From positions 124,001 through 188,000 of the forward strand of contig DATAKL010000059.1 in NCBI GenBank assembly GCA_036261625.1: 64,000 nt of DNA, written 5' to 3'. The notes below the pieces were generated by a model, which saw only the letters and a program-made list of their open reading frames with translations, did not search any database and was not told the origin of the DNA. Origin of the DNA: JAAXKN01 sp036261625. Its GTDB lineage: Bacteria > Bacteroidota > Ignavibacteria > Ignavibacteriales > SURF-24. Both the position numbers and the translations under genes were made by a program. This document shows positions 1 to 9,147 of this stretch, piece after piece. Position 1 is the stretch's first letter; every line of letters starts with the position of its first letter.

Positions 1-183
1 TCGTTAAGGTAAGCAATCCGGAACTTTCCATATAAATAAATACTGCTGTAATTGCTTTGTTTTTATATACTTCCTTTTGTAAATTCGTATCGTTTATAAT
101 AGCCTTTGGACCGGCAGTAAAATAACTTTTTAAATGCGGGTCCAGTAGATATATTTTCTAACTTAACAATATGTGAAAAGCTA

Positions 184-1650
184 ATGTACAGGAAAACCAT
201 ATTGCTTTTACTGCTTCTTACGGCTACTGCCATGGGGCAGACCAGGTCCGTCGGAAGTGATAATCTAAATTCAATGATGCCTTCAGCCGGCACTTTCAGC
301 GTTACAATTGGCGGGACCTTTATTGTAAACGGTACCTTCCCCGCAATGCCGTTTGAAAGGGTTGATCAGTTTGTAACACGCATCTTTAACCAGTACAAGG
401 TTCAGATGGTGAGCGATGTAAATACAAAGGATACGCGAAAGGCAGAAGAAACGGCTCAGAAAGCGGAGAATTTTTCAAGAAGAAACATTCTTCTTAAGAG
501 AAGTGACGGCGAAGAGATGACTTTAGACCTGGAAAAGTTCCGCATGACAGGTGACTTTAAGGATAACCCTTATCTGAAGAATGATGACGTGCTCATTTTC
601 TCCCCCCTTGATATAGCCAGAGATTTTATTTCAATTGACGGGGCTGTTAATCATCCGGTGAAATTTCCTTTTGTTGAAGGCGACAGGCTTTCAGATGCGC
701 TGCTTTTTGCACAGGGGATAAACAAGGCTTATGAAAACGTTACGAAGGCCGAAATAATGCGCTCAAACTACTCCGGGACAAAAGACGAAACCATTATTGT
801 TGACCTTAAGAGCGATGTTCCCTTAAAAAGAGCCGACAGAATAAGGGTACTGGCAGATGAGACGAACAGGAAAGACTACAGGGTGCTGGTTTTGGGTGAG
901 GTCAGCCAGCCGGGCTACATACCAATTACAAGAGATAACACAACGATAAAGGATGTAATAAAGAAAGCCGGGGGTTTTAAGCCTACAGCCTCGCTCTTCA
1001 ATGCGGAAATTGTCAGGGGGAGCGACAGCTATACACTGTTCAAGAAAGACATGCTTACGAAGAGTTTTGAGCAGAACAAGTTGTCTAACGAGAAGATAGA
1101 AAAAGCACTGGATGACAACATTGAAATGGAAAAACTCATGATGGGAAGAATGTCCTATCTGACAGAAGAGGATACCGGTTCCTTTAAGATAGACGATCAG
1201 TTAAGGCTTTTAAGAGGAAACGGTCTTATTGACTTTACAAAGCTGGAGACAGATACCACTCAGGGCAATTTCGTAGTTAAAGACGGGGATGTGGTTCTTA
1301 TTCCAGAGCAGGAAAAGCTGGTTTATATTTACGGACAGATTTCCTCTCCGGGCTATCTGACATATGAGCCGGGAAAAGATGTAAGCTATTATGTACGTCA
1401 GGCCGGAGGTCTGGGAGAGCTTGCAAGAAGTTTTGATGATATAAGTGTTATCAAGGCAAAAACCAGGAAATGGGTTCCTGTAACCGATGAATCTCTGAAG
1501 GTGGAGCCGGGTGATTACATCTGGGTTCCGAAAAAAGTCCCCAGGACTTTCGCCTGGTATTTCGACCGTTATATGACGCGTGTTGCGGCAGTTGCCAGCG
1601 TAGTCAGTACAATTGTTACAATTATCTTATTAAGCAGACAGGCTAAGTAG
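184..1650 (+). CDS. SLBB-domain polysaccharide export protein (Wza-like)
   Basis: Probable envelope component that exports exopolysaccharide. The 488-residue protein begins with a signal peptide (hydrophobic residues 5-17, cleavage near AMG-Q, no lipobox cysteine). Three SLBB-type beta-grasp repeats are visible, near 148-200, 233-280 and 379-430, each with a G-x-V/I-x-x-P-G/V core such as GEVSQPGYIP and GQISSPGYLTY. A hydrophobic helix at 464-483 closes the protein and could form the outer-membrane pore, as the C-terminal helix of Wza does. The classical poly-export domain at the N-terminus is not obvious. It is followed by a chain-length regulator, polymerase and flippase on the same strand, which fixes the pathway. 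The start is the first ATG giving a signal peptide. The 183 bases upstream hold no supportable gene. Confidence 0.85.
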   Translation: MYRKTILLLLLLTATAMGQTRSVGSDNLNSMMPSAGTFSVTIGGTFIVNGTFPAMPFERVDQFVTRIFNQYKVQMVSDVNTKDTRKAEETAQKAENFSRRNILLKRSDGEEMTLDLEKFRMTGDFKDNPYLKNDDVLIFSPLDIARDFISIDGAVNHPVKFPFVEGDRLSDALLFAQGINKAYENVTKAEIMRSNYSGTKDETIIVDLKSDVPLKRADRIRVLADETNRKDYRVLVLGEVSQPGYIPITRDNTTIKDVIKKAGGFKPTASLFNAEIVRGSDSYTLFKKDMLTKSFEQNKLSNEKIEKALDDNIEMEKLMMGRMSYLTEEDTGSFKIDDQLRLLRGNGLIDFTKLETDTTQGNFVVKDGDVVLIPEQEKLVYIYGQISSPGYLTYEPGKDVSYYVRQAGGLGELARSFDDISVIKAKTRKWVPVTDESLKVEPGDYIWVPKKVPRTFAWYFDRYMTRVAAVASVVSTIVTIILLSRQAK

Positions 1651-1670
1651 TTAATAAATACACAAGTAAA

Positions 1671-1698
1671 TTTAATTTAACAGCTTTAATTTAACAGC
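1671..1698. repeat. 14-bp tandem duplication in spacer
   Basis: The unit tttaatttaacagc occurs twice in direct succession (1671-1684 and 1685-1698) immediately upstream of the chain-length regulator gene. It is one of several short intergenic duplications in this window. Confidence 0.8.
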
Positions 1699-1708
1699 GA
1701 AGAGCATC

Positions 1709-2926
1709 ATGGAACTAGAAATAGAAAAGCCAAAAACCGCTAAGTTATCTGACTATTTATACATACTTTACAAGTGGAAAAAGTTTCTGATATTAAATGT
1801 CCTGCTGCTTGTGATAGTGGCGGCAGTTGTTGCCTTTACCCTTCCGCTTGAGTATAAAGCGACGGCTGTTGTAATGATTCCCCCTGACAATTCGATGGGT
1901 CTGGGCGGACTGACGAGTCTCATCTCGGGAAAAGGGGGGAGTTCTTCTTTAGGGGCTAAGCTCCTGGGTGTTGGAAGTTCCTCTTCTGAAGATGTCCTGC
2001 TTGGAATCCTGAACAGCCGCACTGCAATGGAGAACGTAATTAAGAAGTTCGACCTGGCGAAGTATTATGAAACAAAAAGCAATCTTGATCTGACAATCAA
2101 AGCTCTCAGGGGAGACGTTTCCTTCGGGCCGAATGAAAACGAGATGATCGAGATAAGCGTTGTTAACAAGGATGCCCAAAAAAGCGCCGACATTGCCAAT
2201 TATTTTGTGGAACTCCTCGATACGCTCAATCTGAAGTTCAGTGTGGAGCAGGCAAAGAATAACAGAATTTTTATTGAAAAAAGATATCAGAAAAATTTAA
2301 GCGATCTGAAAGCAGCTGAAGATTCGATGTACAATTTCCAGAAGAAGTACGGTGTTTTTGCCGTTCCCGAGCAGCTGGAAGTAGCAGTAAAAGCTGCCGG
2401 TGAACTGGAGTCCCAGATGGCAGAAAAAGAGATGGCTGCATATTTTACAAAACAGCAGTTCGGGGAGAATTCTCCCCAGTACCAGGGCCTTAATGCACAG
2501 GTAAACATGCTGAAGTCAAAGGTTAATGAATTAAAGAATGCAAACAAGCTTTCCTCTGTTTCAAACGTGCTCTTCCCCTTCAAGACTGCGCCGGAGATGA
2601 CGATGCAGTACATGCGCAACTTCAGAGAGGTGGAGATACAGAGTAAAATTCTTGAAGTGGTGCTTCCTTTTTATGAACAGGCCAAATTTGATGAACAGAA
2701 AAGCATTCCGCCGGTGCAGGTCTTAGACAGTGCCGTTCCGTCTCAGGTAAAGTTTGCGCCGAAGAGATCATTTATAATTCTGACAATAACATTTTTAGGT
2801 TTGTTTTTCTTAATACCATTCATTTATATCGGTGAAAGCCTGGTTCGTAAAATTGATTTCAATAATCCCCTGGAGGAGAAGAGCGCAAGGTTTTTCAGGC
2901 GTATAATCAGATTCTATAAATTATAA
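1709..2926 (+). CDS. Polysaccharide co-polymerase / chain-length regulator (Wzz/GumC type)
   Basis: Inner-membrane protein expected to set polysaccharide chain length together with the polymerase and the SLBB exporter. The 405 residues show the family layout: a short cytoplasmic N-terminus, a membrane segment near 28-50, a long periplasmic part rich in charged helices, the proline-rich stretch PPVQVLDSAVPSQ before the second membrane segment, and that segment near 355-375. No tyrosine-kinase domain or Walker motif follows, so any BY-kinase partner is encoded elsewhere or absent. It lies 58 bases after the exporter gene and 7 bases before the polymerase gene, consistent with one operon. Confidence 0.87.
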   Translation: MELEIEKPKTAKLSDYLYILYKWKKFLILNVLLLVIVAAVVAFTLPLEYKATAVVMIPPDNSMGLGGLTSLISGKGGSSSLGAKLLGVGSSSSEDVLLGILNSRTAMENVIKKFDLAKYYETKSNLDLTIKALRGDVSFGPNENEMIEISVVNKDAQKSADIANYFVELLDTLNLKFSVEQAKNNRIFIEKRYQKNLSDLKAAEDSMYNFQKKYGVFAVPEQLEVAVKAAGELESQMAEKEMAAYFTKQQFGENSPQYQGLNAQVNMLKSKVNELKNANKLSSVSNVLFPFKTAPEMTMQYMRNFREVEIQSKILEVVLPFYEQAKFDEQKSIPPVQVLDSAVPSQVKFAPKRSFIILTITFLGLFFLIPFIYIGESLVRKIDFNNPLEEKSARFFRRIIRFYKL

Positions 2927-2933
2927 GCATTAA

Positions 2934-4262
2934 ATGTCAGTATTAATATTAACAGCCATAGCGCTGATATTTATATTTATCAGCAAAATGATTTTCGGTA
3001 AGTGGTTCAATCATTTGGCGCTTTATACAGCGGTATGGTACATGATGCTTGCCCTCTATGAGATCAAACTGATGTCTTACGTGGATATTAAGAGCACTGC
3101 ATGGGTTGCAATAGCCGGGGCATTCCTCTGTTTCTTCCTTGGTTCAGTTACAGTTTATGTGGCCAGAAAATGCCTTAACAGGCCTACAAGTGATATCAAA
3201 CCTTTAGACGGGGAGATGCTGCTTTTTGCCGACGGCGGACGTATGGTTAAATATGCACTGCTGTTTTTTTCCATTACAGGACTTGCCGGAGTTCTTTATC
3301 AGTGGATGGCCCTCATTCACAAGTTCGGCAGTGTCACTGCCGTCATTGTACAGGCGAACCTGCTCTACAGGCTGAGGGTGGAAGGCAAGCTGGAAAATGA
3401 TCTACCATACGTGTTTGTGGCCGCTTTCTCGGGTGTCTTCTTCAGCGGTATTTACAGCGCATACAAAAACAAGGTGAGTTGGCTTGCCATAATTCCAATT
3501 GTTACAGTGATACTAAAGGATATTTCAAATGCGGGACGTGCAGGAATGCTCACAGCGCTCCTTATTTTTGTTTCATCGTTTTTCCTCTACAGACACGTTG
3601 CAGCAGAAAGGGAGAAAAAAAAGAAAAGGTTCGGGATTATACTTACTGGAGTTCTTGTTGTAGGACTTGTCATAGGTGGCGCGGTTCTGGTTAAATCAAG
3701 CAGGGGAACAATTGAGAGTTATTCGGCCTCTTCGCGGCAGCTGAACAAACTTAAAAAGGGTTTATTAATTTCTCCGTCAATTTATCTCTATTTCAGCAGC
3801 CATGTGGGTGTTTTCAGTGAGTATATGGAAAGGGATTATGATAAACCTTCGGTTATCGGTGAATTTACATTCCGGCCGGTCTTCAATTTACTGGCAAAAT
3901 TCGGTTTTGTCCAGAGGCCGATAGATTACGAAAGGGGATATTATATACCGATGTATACAAATACTTCCACTTATCTGAAGCTCGTGCACCGTGACTTCGG
4001 CGACAGCGGACTGTATGTGGTTCCTTATCTGCTCGGCCTGTTTGCCTCGTTTTACTGGTACAGGCTTTATGAAAGAAAGGGGGGACTAGACCTGGCAATT
4101 CTGTCTTTTCTGTATGTCCTTATCATGTTCTCATACATTACCATGCTTTCAAAGTACTCCTTCTGGACACTCAGCCTTGTAATGGTTCTTGCTGTTTTGC
4201 CTTTTATGGAAAAATGGACCCAGAAGAGAGTTTTATTAAATAAAAATATTTCCGGGAAATAG
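2934..4262 (+). CDS. Oligosaccharide repeat-unit polymerase (Wzy-like)
   Basis: A 442-residue polytopic membrane protein with about ten to twelve hydrophobic segments and a large loop near 255-340 that contains conserved-looking polar stretches (SSRGTIESYSASSRQLNKL). This is typical of O-antigen/EPS polymerases, which join lipid-linked repeat units at the periplasmic face. Polymerases are poorly conserved, so the call rests on topology and on its place between the chain-length regulator and the flippase. A ligase or another glycan-handling membrane protein cannot be excluded. Confidence 0.75.
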   Translation: MSVLILTAIALIFIFISKMIFGKWFNHLALYTAVWYMMLALYEIKLMSYVDIKSTAWVAIAGAFLCFFLGSVTVYVARKCLNRPTSDIKPLDGEMLLFADGGRMVKYALLFFSITGLAGVLYQWMALIHKFGSVTAVIVQANLLYRLRVEGKLENDLPYVFVAAFSGVFFSGIYSAYKNKVSWLAIIPIVTVILKDISNAGRAGMLTALLIFVSSFFLYRHVAAEREKKKKRFGIILTGVLVVGLVIGGAVLVKSSRGTIESYSASSRQLNKLKKGLLISPSIYLYFSSHVGVFSEYMERDYDKPSVIGEFTFRPVFNLLAKFGFVQRPIDYERGYYIPMYTNTSTYLKLVHRDFGDSGLYVVPYLLGLFASFYWYRLYERKGGLDLAILSFLYVLIMFSYITMLSKYSFWTLSLVMVLAVLPFMEKWTQKRVLLNKNISGK

Positions 4263-4273
4263 AGAAAAGATCT

Positions 4274-5719
4274 GTGAACAAATTATACAAAAATTGGTCG
4301 CTCTTAACCATTTCAAACGTTATTTACCAGGGTCTTTTCTTTTTAAGTTTTGTAAGAATAGCCAGATTGTTCAGGCCCGAACTCTATGGAGTATTTACCA
4401 TCATAATAGCCTCTACGCAGATGGCGCAGATACTTTCTTCTCTCGGCCTGCAGCAGATAGTAATAAGAGAAATAGCCAGGGATCACTCCAGACTCTTTGA
4501 CGTTGCGAAATTGACGCTTCTGCCCACTGCAGCAGCCTCACTGGCTAGCTCAGGACTGCTGGTCTTATATCTGGTTGTTTTTGAACACATTGCTGACAAT
4601 CTGGTTCTTTTGTCTTCCTTCCTTCTGCTGATGGGTATTATGGCATGGAATTATGCTGAACCGCTGGCTTTCGGTCAGCAGCGGATGAAAATTTCAGCCT
4701 CAATAAATATTGTGAGCTCTGTTGTGTTTATCGTTGCGCTGTTTATAATTCCATCGGGTTCTTTTAACATTCACATTATACTTCCAATCTATGTTGCGGT
4801 ATTCCTTCTGCGTGCTCTTGTATATCTGTTGGTTGAATGGAAGGGCGGGTACTTCAAGAGAGCTTCAAAGGAAATTCACAGGAATATTACTCTTAAATAC
4901 CTTTTGAGCAAGAGCCTGGCTTTTTACGGAACCACACTACTGGCTATACCTATAGTACAGCTCCCGATACTGTTTCTGTCGCAGCTTTCAGGCGAAAGGG
5001 AAGTCGGGTATTTCGGCATAATCAGCAGACTGTCGCTTCCATTATCGCTGATTGCAAATAATCTGTTTACTGCCATGTATCCGGTGCTGGCAAAGTTTTT
5101 TGTTGATGATAAACCGGCCTTCAGACAGAAGGCAGAAAAACTGTTTTACTTAATTTCCATTGCCGGAATAATACTGACTTCATTTCTCGGATTTTTCAGC
5201 GTGGAGATCGTAAGCCTTGTTTTAGGCCCGTTGTATGTAAATGCGGCCAGAACGTTTTCCCTGCAGGTATGGGCCACGCTTCTGATGATACAGAATACTT
5301 TTATCGGAACGATTTTCCTGGCTACGGACAAAGAAAGACTTATGGTTAAACTTTCTTTCCTTAATTCGGTGATCATCGGAACAGCAAGTTACATCGGGGC
5401 TCACTATGGAGCATTCGGCCTGTCCTTGAGTTTATGGATAGGTTTAATACTGGGACTTATTCCTCATTGGTATTTTGTAAGCAAAGCTGTGGGACTGAAA
5501 TTTGAGGCCCGTCTGGTAACTCTTCTTTCATTTTATTTCCTGATGCTTAGCGGCCTCTCAGTAGTCATTTTTGAAGTAAATTTATTTGTAAGAATCCTGA
5601 TTTATATTTCATTATCTGCCCTGGTATTCTTCACACTCAAAAATTATATTATTTCGGATATAATGAATCTTATGCAGGCATTAAGATATTATTTTAAGAG
5701 AAGACTGCCTGTTTCCTGA
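4274..5719 (+). CDS. Polysaccharide flippase (Wzx/MATE superfamily)
   Basis: A 481-residue protein with about twelve to fourteen membrane segments, expected to flip undecaprenyl-PP-linked oligosaccharide across the inner membrane. The N-terminus (SLLTISNVIYQGLFFLSFVR, followed by RPELYGVF) is the characteristic start of Wzx-type transporters. The start is GTG, 11 bases after the polymerase stop. A second, divergent flippase lies at 18028-19497, so the two may serve different glycans. Confidence 0.87.
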   Translation: MNKLYKNWSLLTISNVIYQGLFFLSFVRIARLFRPELYGVFTIIIASTQMAQILSSLGLQQIVIREIARDHSRLFDVAKLTLLPTAAASLASSGLLVLYLVVFEHIADNLVLLSSFLLLMGIMAWNYAEPLAFGQQRMKISASINIVSSVVFIVALFIIPSGSFNIHIILPIYVAVFLLRALVYLLVEWKGGYFKRASKEIHRNITLKYLLSKSLAFYGTTLLAIPIVQLPILFLSQLSGEREVGYFGIISRLSLPLSLIANNLFTAMYPVLAKFFVDDKPAFRQKAEKLFYLISIAGIILTSFLGFFSVEIVSLVLGPLYVNAARTFSLQVWATLLMIQNTFIGTIFLATDKERLMVKLSFLNSVIIGTASYIGAHYGAFGLSLSLWIGLILGLIPHWYFVSKAVGLKFEARLVTLLSFYFLMLSGLSVVIFEVNLFVRILIYISLSALVFFTLKNYIISDIMNLMQALRYYFKRRLPVS

Positions 5720-5757
5720 GGGTGTTTCAAAAATCAATTAAATAACAGAATGTAATA

Positions 5758-6711
5758 ATGGAAAACAAATTAGTAAAACCTGACTGTTCCATAATAATCG
5801 TTAACTACAAGGATTATAAGTTAATTTATGATTGTATAGACTCCGTTATAAAACATACTTCAGGCCTCAGTTATGAAATTATAGTTGTTGACAACAGTTC
5901 CGAAGGCAGTGAAATAGACAGGCTTAAAGAGAAATATTTATCCTGTGTTCAAATAATTAAAAATAAAGAGAACCTTGGCTTTGCCAGAGCAAACAACCAG
6001 GGGATTGGTATTGCACGTGGCAGATATATACTACTGCTGAACAACGACACCCTGTTTCTGGAAAACTCCCTCAGGAAATTAATTGATTTTTCCGAAAGCC
6101 GTGGAAACAATCTCATAGCAGGCTGTAAAATACTAAATGCCGATATGACCCGGCAGGTCTCGGTCTGGGAATTTGATAATTTCCTGAATGCTCTTTCTGA
6201 GATTTTGTTTATTTATAAGGTGTTCCCAAGGTCACGGCTGCTGAACAGGTTTTACAAAAACTACGTCGAAACTACTGAACCTTCGGAAGTAGATGTTGTG
6301 AAAGGATGCTTTCTGTTTTGTCCAAGGGACGTAGCCGAGAAGTTAAACAGGCTAGATGAGAGATTTTACTTCTACATGGAAGAAACTGATTTCTGCTACA
6401 GGCTGAAGAGTATGGGGGGAAAGGTCTATTACTTCCCTGGTACAGAAATAGTGCACCTGGACGGCTCAAGTACAAAAAGTATTCAGTGGTTCAAATTCAG
6501 AAACCAGACCATGGCCAAGATTCAGTTCCTGCAGAAGCACGTAAAAGGTGTGAGATTTTTCCTGATGGCTTTCCTGCACTATTTCGGGGTTTTTCTGCGG
6601 ACTTTTGTTTACCTGGCTATGGGAGTACTAAGCCTGAATAAAATTCTCTTAAAAAAATCTTTTTATTATCTGCGCCAACTGGGAGTCTATCCAAAAAATC
6701 TATTTAAATAG
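5758..6711 (+). CDS. Glycosyltransferase family 2 (rhamnosyltransferase-like)
   Basis: Cytoplasmic or membrane-associated enzyme that should add a sugar to the lipid-linked repeat unit. The 317 residues begin with a GT-A fold: SIIIVNYKDYKLIYDCIDS near 12-30, the nucleotide-binding IIVVDNSS near 41, NLGFARANNQG near 75, the metal-binding-type NNDT near 97, and an acidic YMEETDFCYRLK near 206 that corresponds to the ED catalytic-base region of WbbL-like enzymes. A hydrophobic C-terminus near 265-290 may anchor it. The donor sugar cannot be read from sequence. A hairpin terminator follows directly. Confidence 0.88.
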   Translation: MENKLVKPDCSIIIVNYKDYKLIYDCIDSVIKHTSGLSYEIIVVDNSSEGSEIDRLKEKYLSCVQIIKNKENLGFARANNQGIGIARGRYILLLNNDTLFLENSLRKLIDFSESRGNNLIAGCKILNADMTRQVSVWEFDNFLNALSEILFIYKVFPRSRLLNRFYKNYVETTEPSEVDVVKGCFLFCPRDVAEKLNRLDERFYFYMEETDFCYRLKSMGGKVYYFPGTEIVHLDGSSTKSIQWFKFRNQTMAKIQFLQKHVKGVRFFLMAFLHYFGVFLRTFVYLAMGVLSLNKILLKKSFYYLRQLGVYPKNLFK

Positions 6712-6715
6712 CAGA

Positions 6716-6740
6716 ATGCCCCTTTTGGGGCATCCTTTCA
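6716..6740 (+). terminator. Rho-independent terminator after the GT2 gene
   Basis: The arms atgcccc (6716-6722) and ggggcat (6727-6733) pair around a tttt loop, starting 5 bases after the stop codon. The downstream tract is only moderately T-rich. This ends the first polysaccharide transcription unit. Confidence 0.7.
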
Positions 6741-6770
6741 GCAAAAAATATCTTTTTTGTCTGTTTCCGA

Positions 6771-6809
6771 AACCGGTTTCCCGAACCGGTTTCCCGAACC
6801 GGTTTCCCT
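6771..6809. repeat. 13-bp tandem repeat with internal palindrome
   Basis: Three consecutive copies of aaccggtttcccg (6771-6783, 6784-6796, 6797-6809, the last ending in t), followed by a degenerate partial copy (atccggtgg). With the preceding a, the first unit contains the perfect palindrome aaaccggttt. It lies between two convergent genes, so it is unlikely to be a promoter. Confidence 0.85.
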
Positions 6810-6836
6810 ATCCGGTGGCTTTTACAGTGGGGAAAA

Positions 6837-7676
6837 TTACTTTTTCTGACCGGAATTTTTAGAGGCCACGAAATCCAATCCCCAGTAGAAATACTCTTTC
6901 AGAAAGCCTGACTTCCTCCAGAGTCTTTGTTCAACATCTATTAACGAATTGAGATTGCTGCTGTTAACCAGTAAAGGAGGGAACAGGCGTATAAACTGGA
7001 CGTTGGAAATTTCGAATTTATTTTTGTGGAACAGGTCTTCCCATTTTGCAAATGACCTGACATTTTCATTGCCAAAGAGAATCTTCTTTTGCAAATTTTC
7101 ATCGTAGAACTCAATTACCCTGTTATTTTTACGGTACATATAAAGCTTAATGCGCTGCATAATGTTATTTCCATTGTCATCGACTACAACCATCTTTCCG
7201 TTTTCCCTGAGTGTTTCGTGAAAAATCCTCAAAGCCTCATCAATAGGTTCAAGATGATGAAGCGTATCCTGAACCAGAATGAAATCTGCCGAGTCCTTTG
7301 GAATGGAAATTTCGAAGAGGTTTTCAACATTTACACTAAACAGGTCGGGGTTGCCGTAGGCTTTCCAGAACTCTTTCCTTTGGGGAAGAAGTTTATGGTA
7401 CCATTCCAGAGTAGAACCTTTAGAGGCAATTCCGTTCATTGCAAGAAAGAGACTCGAAGTACCGAAGCCGCATCCCACATCCCAGACCCGGCTGGGGTGT
7501 TCTTTAACGATGTTATCATAAATATACTCAAGCCTCTGGAGCAAATAGGCTTTTCTCCACGGGTAGAATAATCCCTTCTGAGCAAATTTATAGTAATCCT
7601 TAATGCCGTATGAGTCGCTGCTGTTATATGAATCAAGCTCTTTTTCAAACAATTCGAAAAATTCTGCTGGGGTCAT
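6837..7676 (-). CDS. Class I SAM-dependent methyltransferase
   Basis: A 279-residue enzyme expected to transfer a methyl group from S-adenosylmethionine. Motif I, VWDVGCGFGTSSLFLA, is near residue 65. FILVQDTLHHLEPIDEAL near 132 fits the post-motif II/III region of UbiE/Methyltransf_11-type enzymes, and NGKMVVVDDNG near 160 follows. The substrate is unknown; a sugar or lipid-linked glycan is plausible because it sits inside the polysaccharide locus. It is the only opposite-strand gene there, with a repeat and a terminator at its 3' side and an AT-rich 280-base divergent spacer at its 5' side. That position suggests separate regulation or later insertion. Confidence 0.83.
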   Translation of the reverse strand: MTPAEFFELFEKELDSYNSSDSYGIKDYYKFAQKGLFYPWRKAYLLQRLEYIYDNIVKEHPSRVWDVGCGFGTSSLFLAMNGIASKGSTLEWYHKLLPQRKEFWKAYGNPDLFSVNVENLFEISIPKDSADFILVQDTLHHLEPIDEALRIFHETLRENGKMVVVDDNGNNIMQRIKLYMYRKNNRVIEFYDENLQKKILFGNENVRSFAKWEDLFHKNKFEISNVQFIRLFPPLLVNSSNLNSLIDVEQRLWRKSGFLKEYFYWGLDFVASKNSGQKK

Positions 7677-7956
7677 CTGAATGCCGTAAATATATTAATG
7701 TTTGGAAATTATTTACCTATAATAACCAAAATTTCAGGGAGTTTCAATTATCATTACGGTTAAACTTCTCACTTTTAATTTCCCATAATTACTGCATCTT
7801 TATTCCTTTTCATATTTGTTTACTTTTGATTATTTTTGGGACAATTAATAGACTGTTTGTCCCAGGGGATTGAATTGTTATTTTAGCTTTCTCTGAGTTC
7901 CGGCAATACCCGGAAAACAATGGCAGCTTCCGAATTTGTAAAGTTTTGAGGGTTTT

Positions 7957-9147
7957 TTGAAAATTCTTCAGGTATCTCCTAATTTTCCCTTTCCGCCTAA
8001 CGACGGAGGGAAAATTGTAATCTATTATTTTTATAAGAGTATCAGGAAGTCAGGGAATGATATCGATTTTATCTGCACGAGTAAAATTCCCGTTCCCATG
8101 GAAGAAAGGACTGCCTTTGACAAAGAAAACATCCCCGGAGTTTTCTACGACAGGAAGATCAGTTCGTATTTCCGATTGCTGAAGAATCTGCTTTTGGGAA
8201 AACCGGTCCTGATTAACAAGTTTTATTCCCGTAAATTCCAAAGAATACTGATGGATAAGGTGACGAGGGGAGATTACGACCTTATCCATTTTGAGGGCCT
8301 TCATTCAGTACCTTATGCACTGAAGCTAAAGAAAGTGATGAAGGATAAAAAAATGGTGGTCCGCCTGCATAACGTTGAGTCGCAGATAATATACCGTTTT
8401 TTCCAGACTGCAAAAAATCCTCTTCTAAAGTTGTTCTTCTGGAATGAATACAGGCATATAAGAAGACTTGAAAAGAAGTGCTACAGCGAGCTTAAAAACA
8501 TCATTTTTATTACTGAAGACGATAGGCGCCTGGCCTTAAGAAATGATGCCCGGGATATCAGGCCTTATGTAATGACAGCGGGAGTGGATCTGGATTACTT
8601 CTCGGGCCTGGACAATAAGCCGAAGAGCAATTTGCTCTATCTGGGCTCCATGGACTGGAAGCCGAATGAGGATGCGGTGCTGTGGTTTATTAAAAACGTA
8701 TTCTGCCGCCTTCTGGAGTCCTATCCGGACCTGAAGTTTTTTGTGGTTGGGAAAAACCCTTCGGAGAAAATGAAAAAGCAGGCTTCGAGCAACATTATAG
8801 TTACCGGAACCGTCGATGATGTCAGGCCATACGTAGAGCAGGCGGGCATCTGCGTTATTCCTCTTAGAGTCGGCGGAGGAATGCGCGTTAAAATACTTGA
8901 ACTGATGGCCGCAGGAAAACCGATTATTACTTCGACCATAGGGGCTGAAGGAATTAATTACGAAAAGGACAATGAACTCATACTGGCCGATACGGCCGAA
9001 GATTTCTTCAGGGAAATTGATGGCCTCCTGAGGGATCCGGACAGAATGCATTCAGTAGGTGTGAATGCCAAAAACAAAGTAAAGCAGCAATATTCCTGGG
9101 AGTCTGTTATTTCAGGCTACATGAATTACATTAACAGTATTGTATGA
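7957..9147 (+). CDS. Glycosyltransferase family 4 (group 1)
   Basis: A 396-residue GT-B enzyme. The N-terminus ILQVSPNFPFPPNDGGK has the usual glycine-rich acceptor loop. The C-terminal half carries LLYLGSMDWKPNEDAVLWF near 228 and the donor site IPLRVGGGMRVKILELMAAG near 305, which includes the conserved acidic ExM-type segment of PIGA/GT4 enzymes. The start is TTG at 7957, supported by a GAGGG ribosome binding site at 7948-7952; no ATG in frame gives a complete Rossmann strand. It heads the second polysaccharide transcription unit and overlaps the next gene by four bases (ATGA). Confidence 0.88.
   Translation: MKILQVSPNFPFPPNDGGKIVIYYFYKSIRKSGNDIDFICTSKIPVPMEERTAFDKENIPGVFYDRKISSYFRLLKNLLLGKPVLINKFYSRKFQRILMDKVTRGDYDLIHFEGLHSVPYALKLKKVMKDKKMVVRLHNVESQIIYRFFQTAKNPLLKLFFWNEYRHIRRLEKKCYSELKNIIFITEDDRRLALRNDARDIRPYVMTAGVDLDYFSGLDNKPKSNLLYLGSMDWKPNEDAVLWFIKNVFCRLLESYPDLKFFVVGKNPSEKMKKQASSNIIVTGTVDDVRPYVEQAGICVIPLRVGGGMRVKILELMAAGKPIITSTIGAEGINYEKDNELILADTAEDFFREIDGLLRDPDRMHSVGVNAKNKVKQQYSWESVISGYMNYINSIV

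Noticed and set aside
1..183. End of an upstream gene
   Set aside because: All three forward frames meet stops within the first dozen codons and nothing recognisable can be read from the few residues.
6771..6809. CRISPR array
   Set aside because: Copies are contiguous with no spacers, and no cas genes are in the window.
7089..7571. 160-residue open frame on the plus strand
   Set aside because: It is antisense to the methyltransferase, whose motif I and neighbouring motifs are clear on the minus strand.
8536..9051. 171-residue open frame on the minus strand
   Set aside because: It is antisense to the GT4 donor domain and has no independent support.
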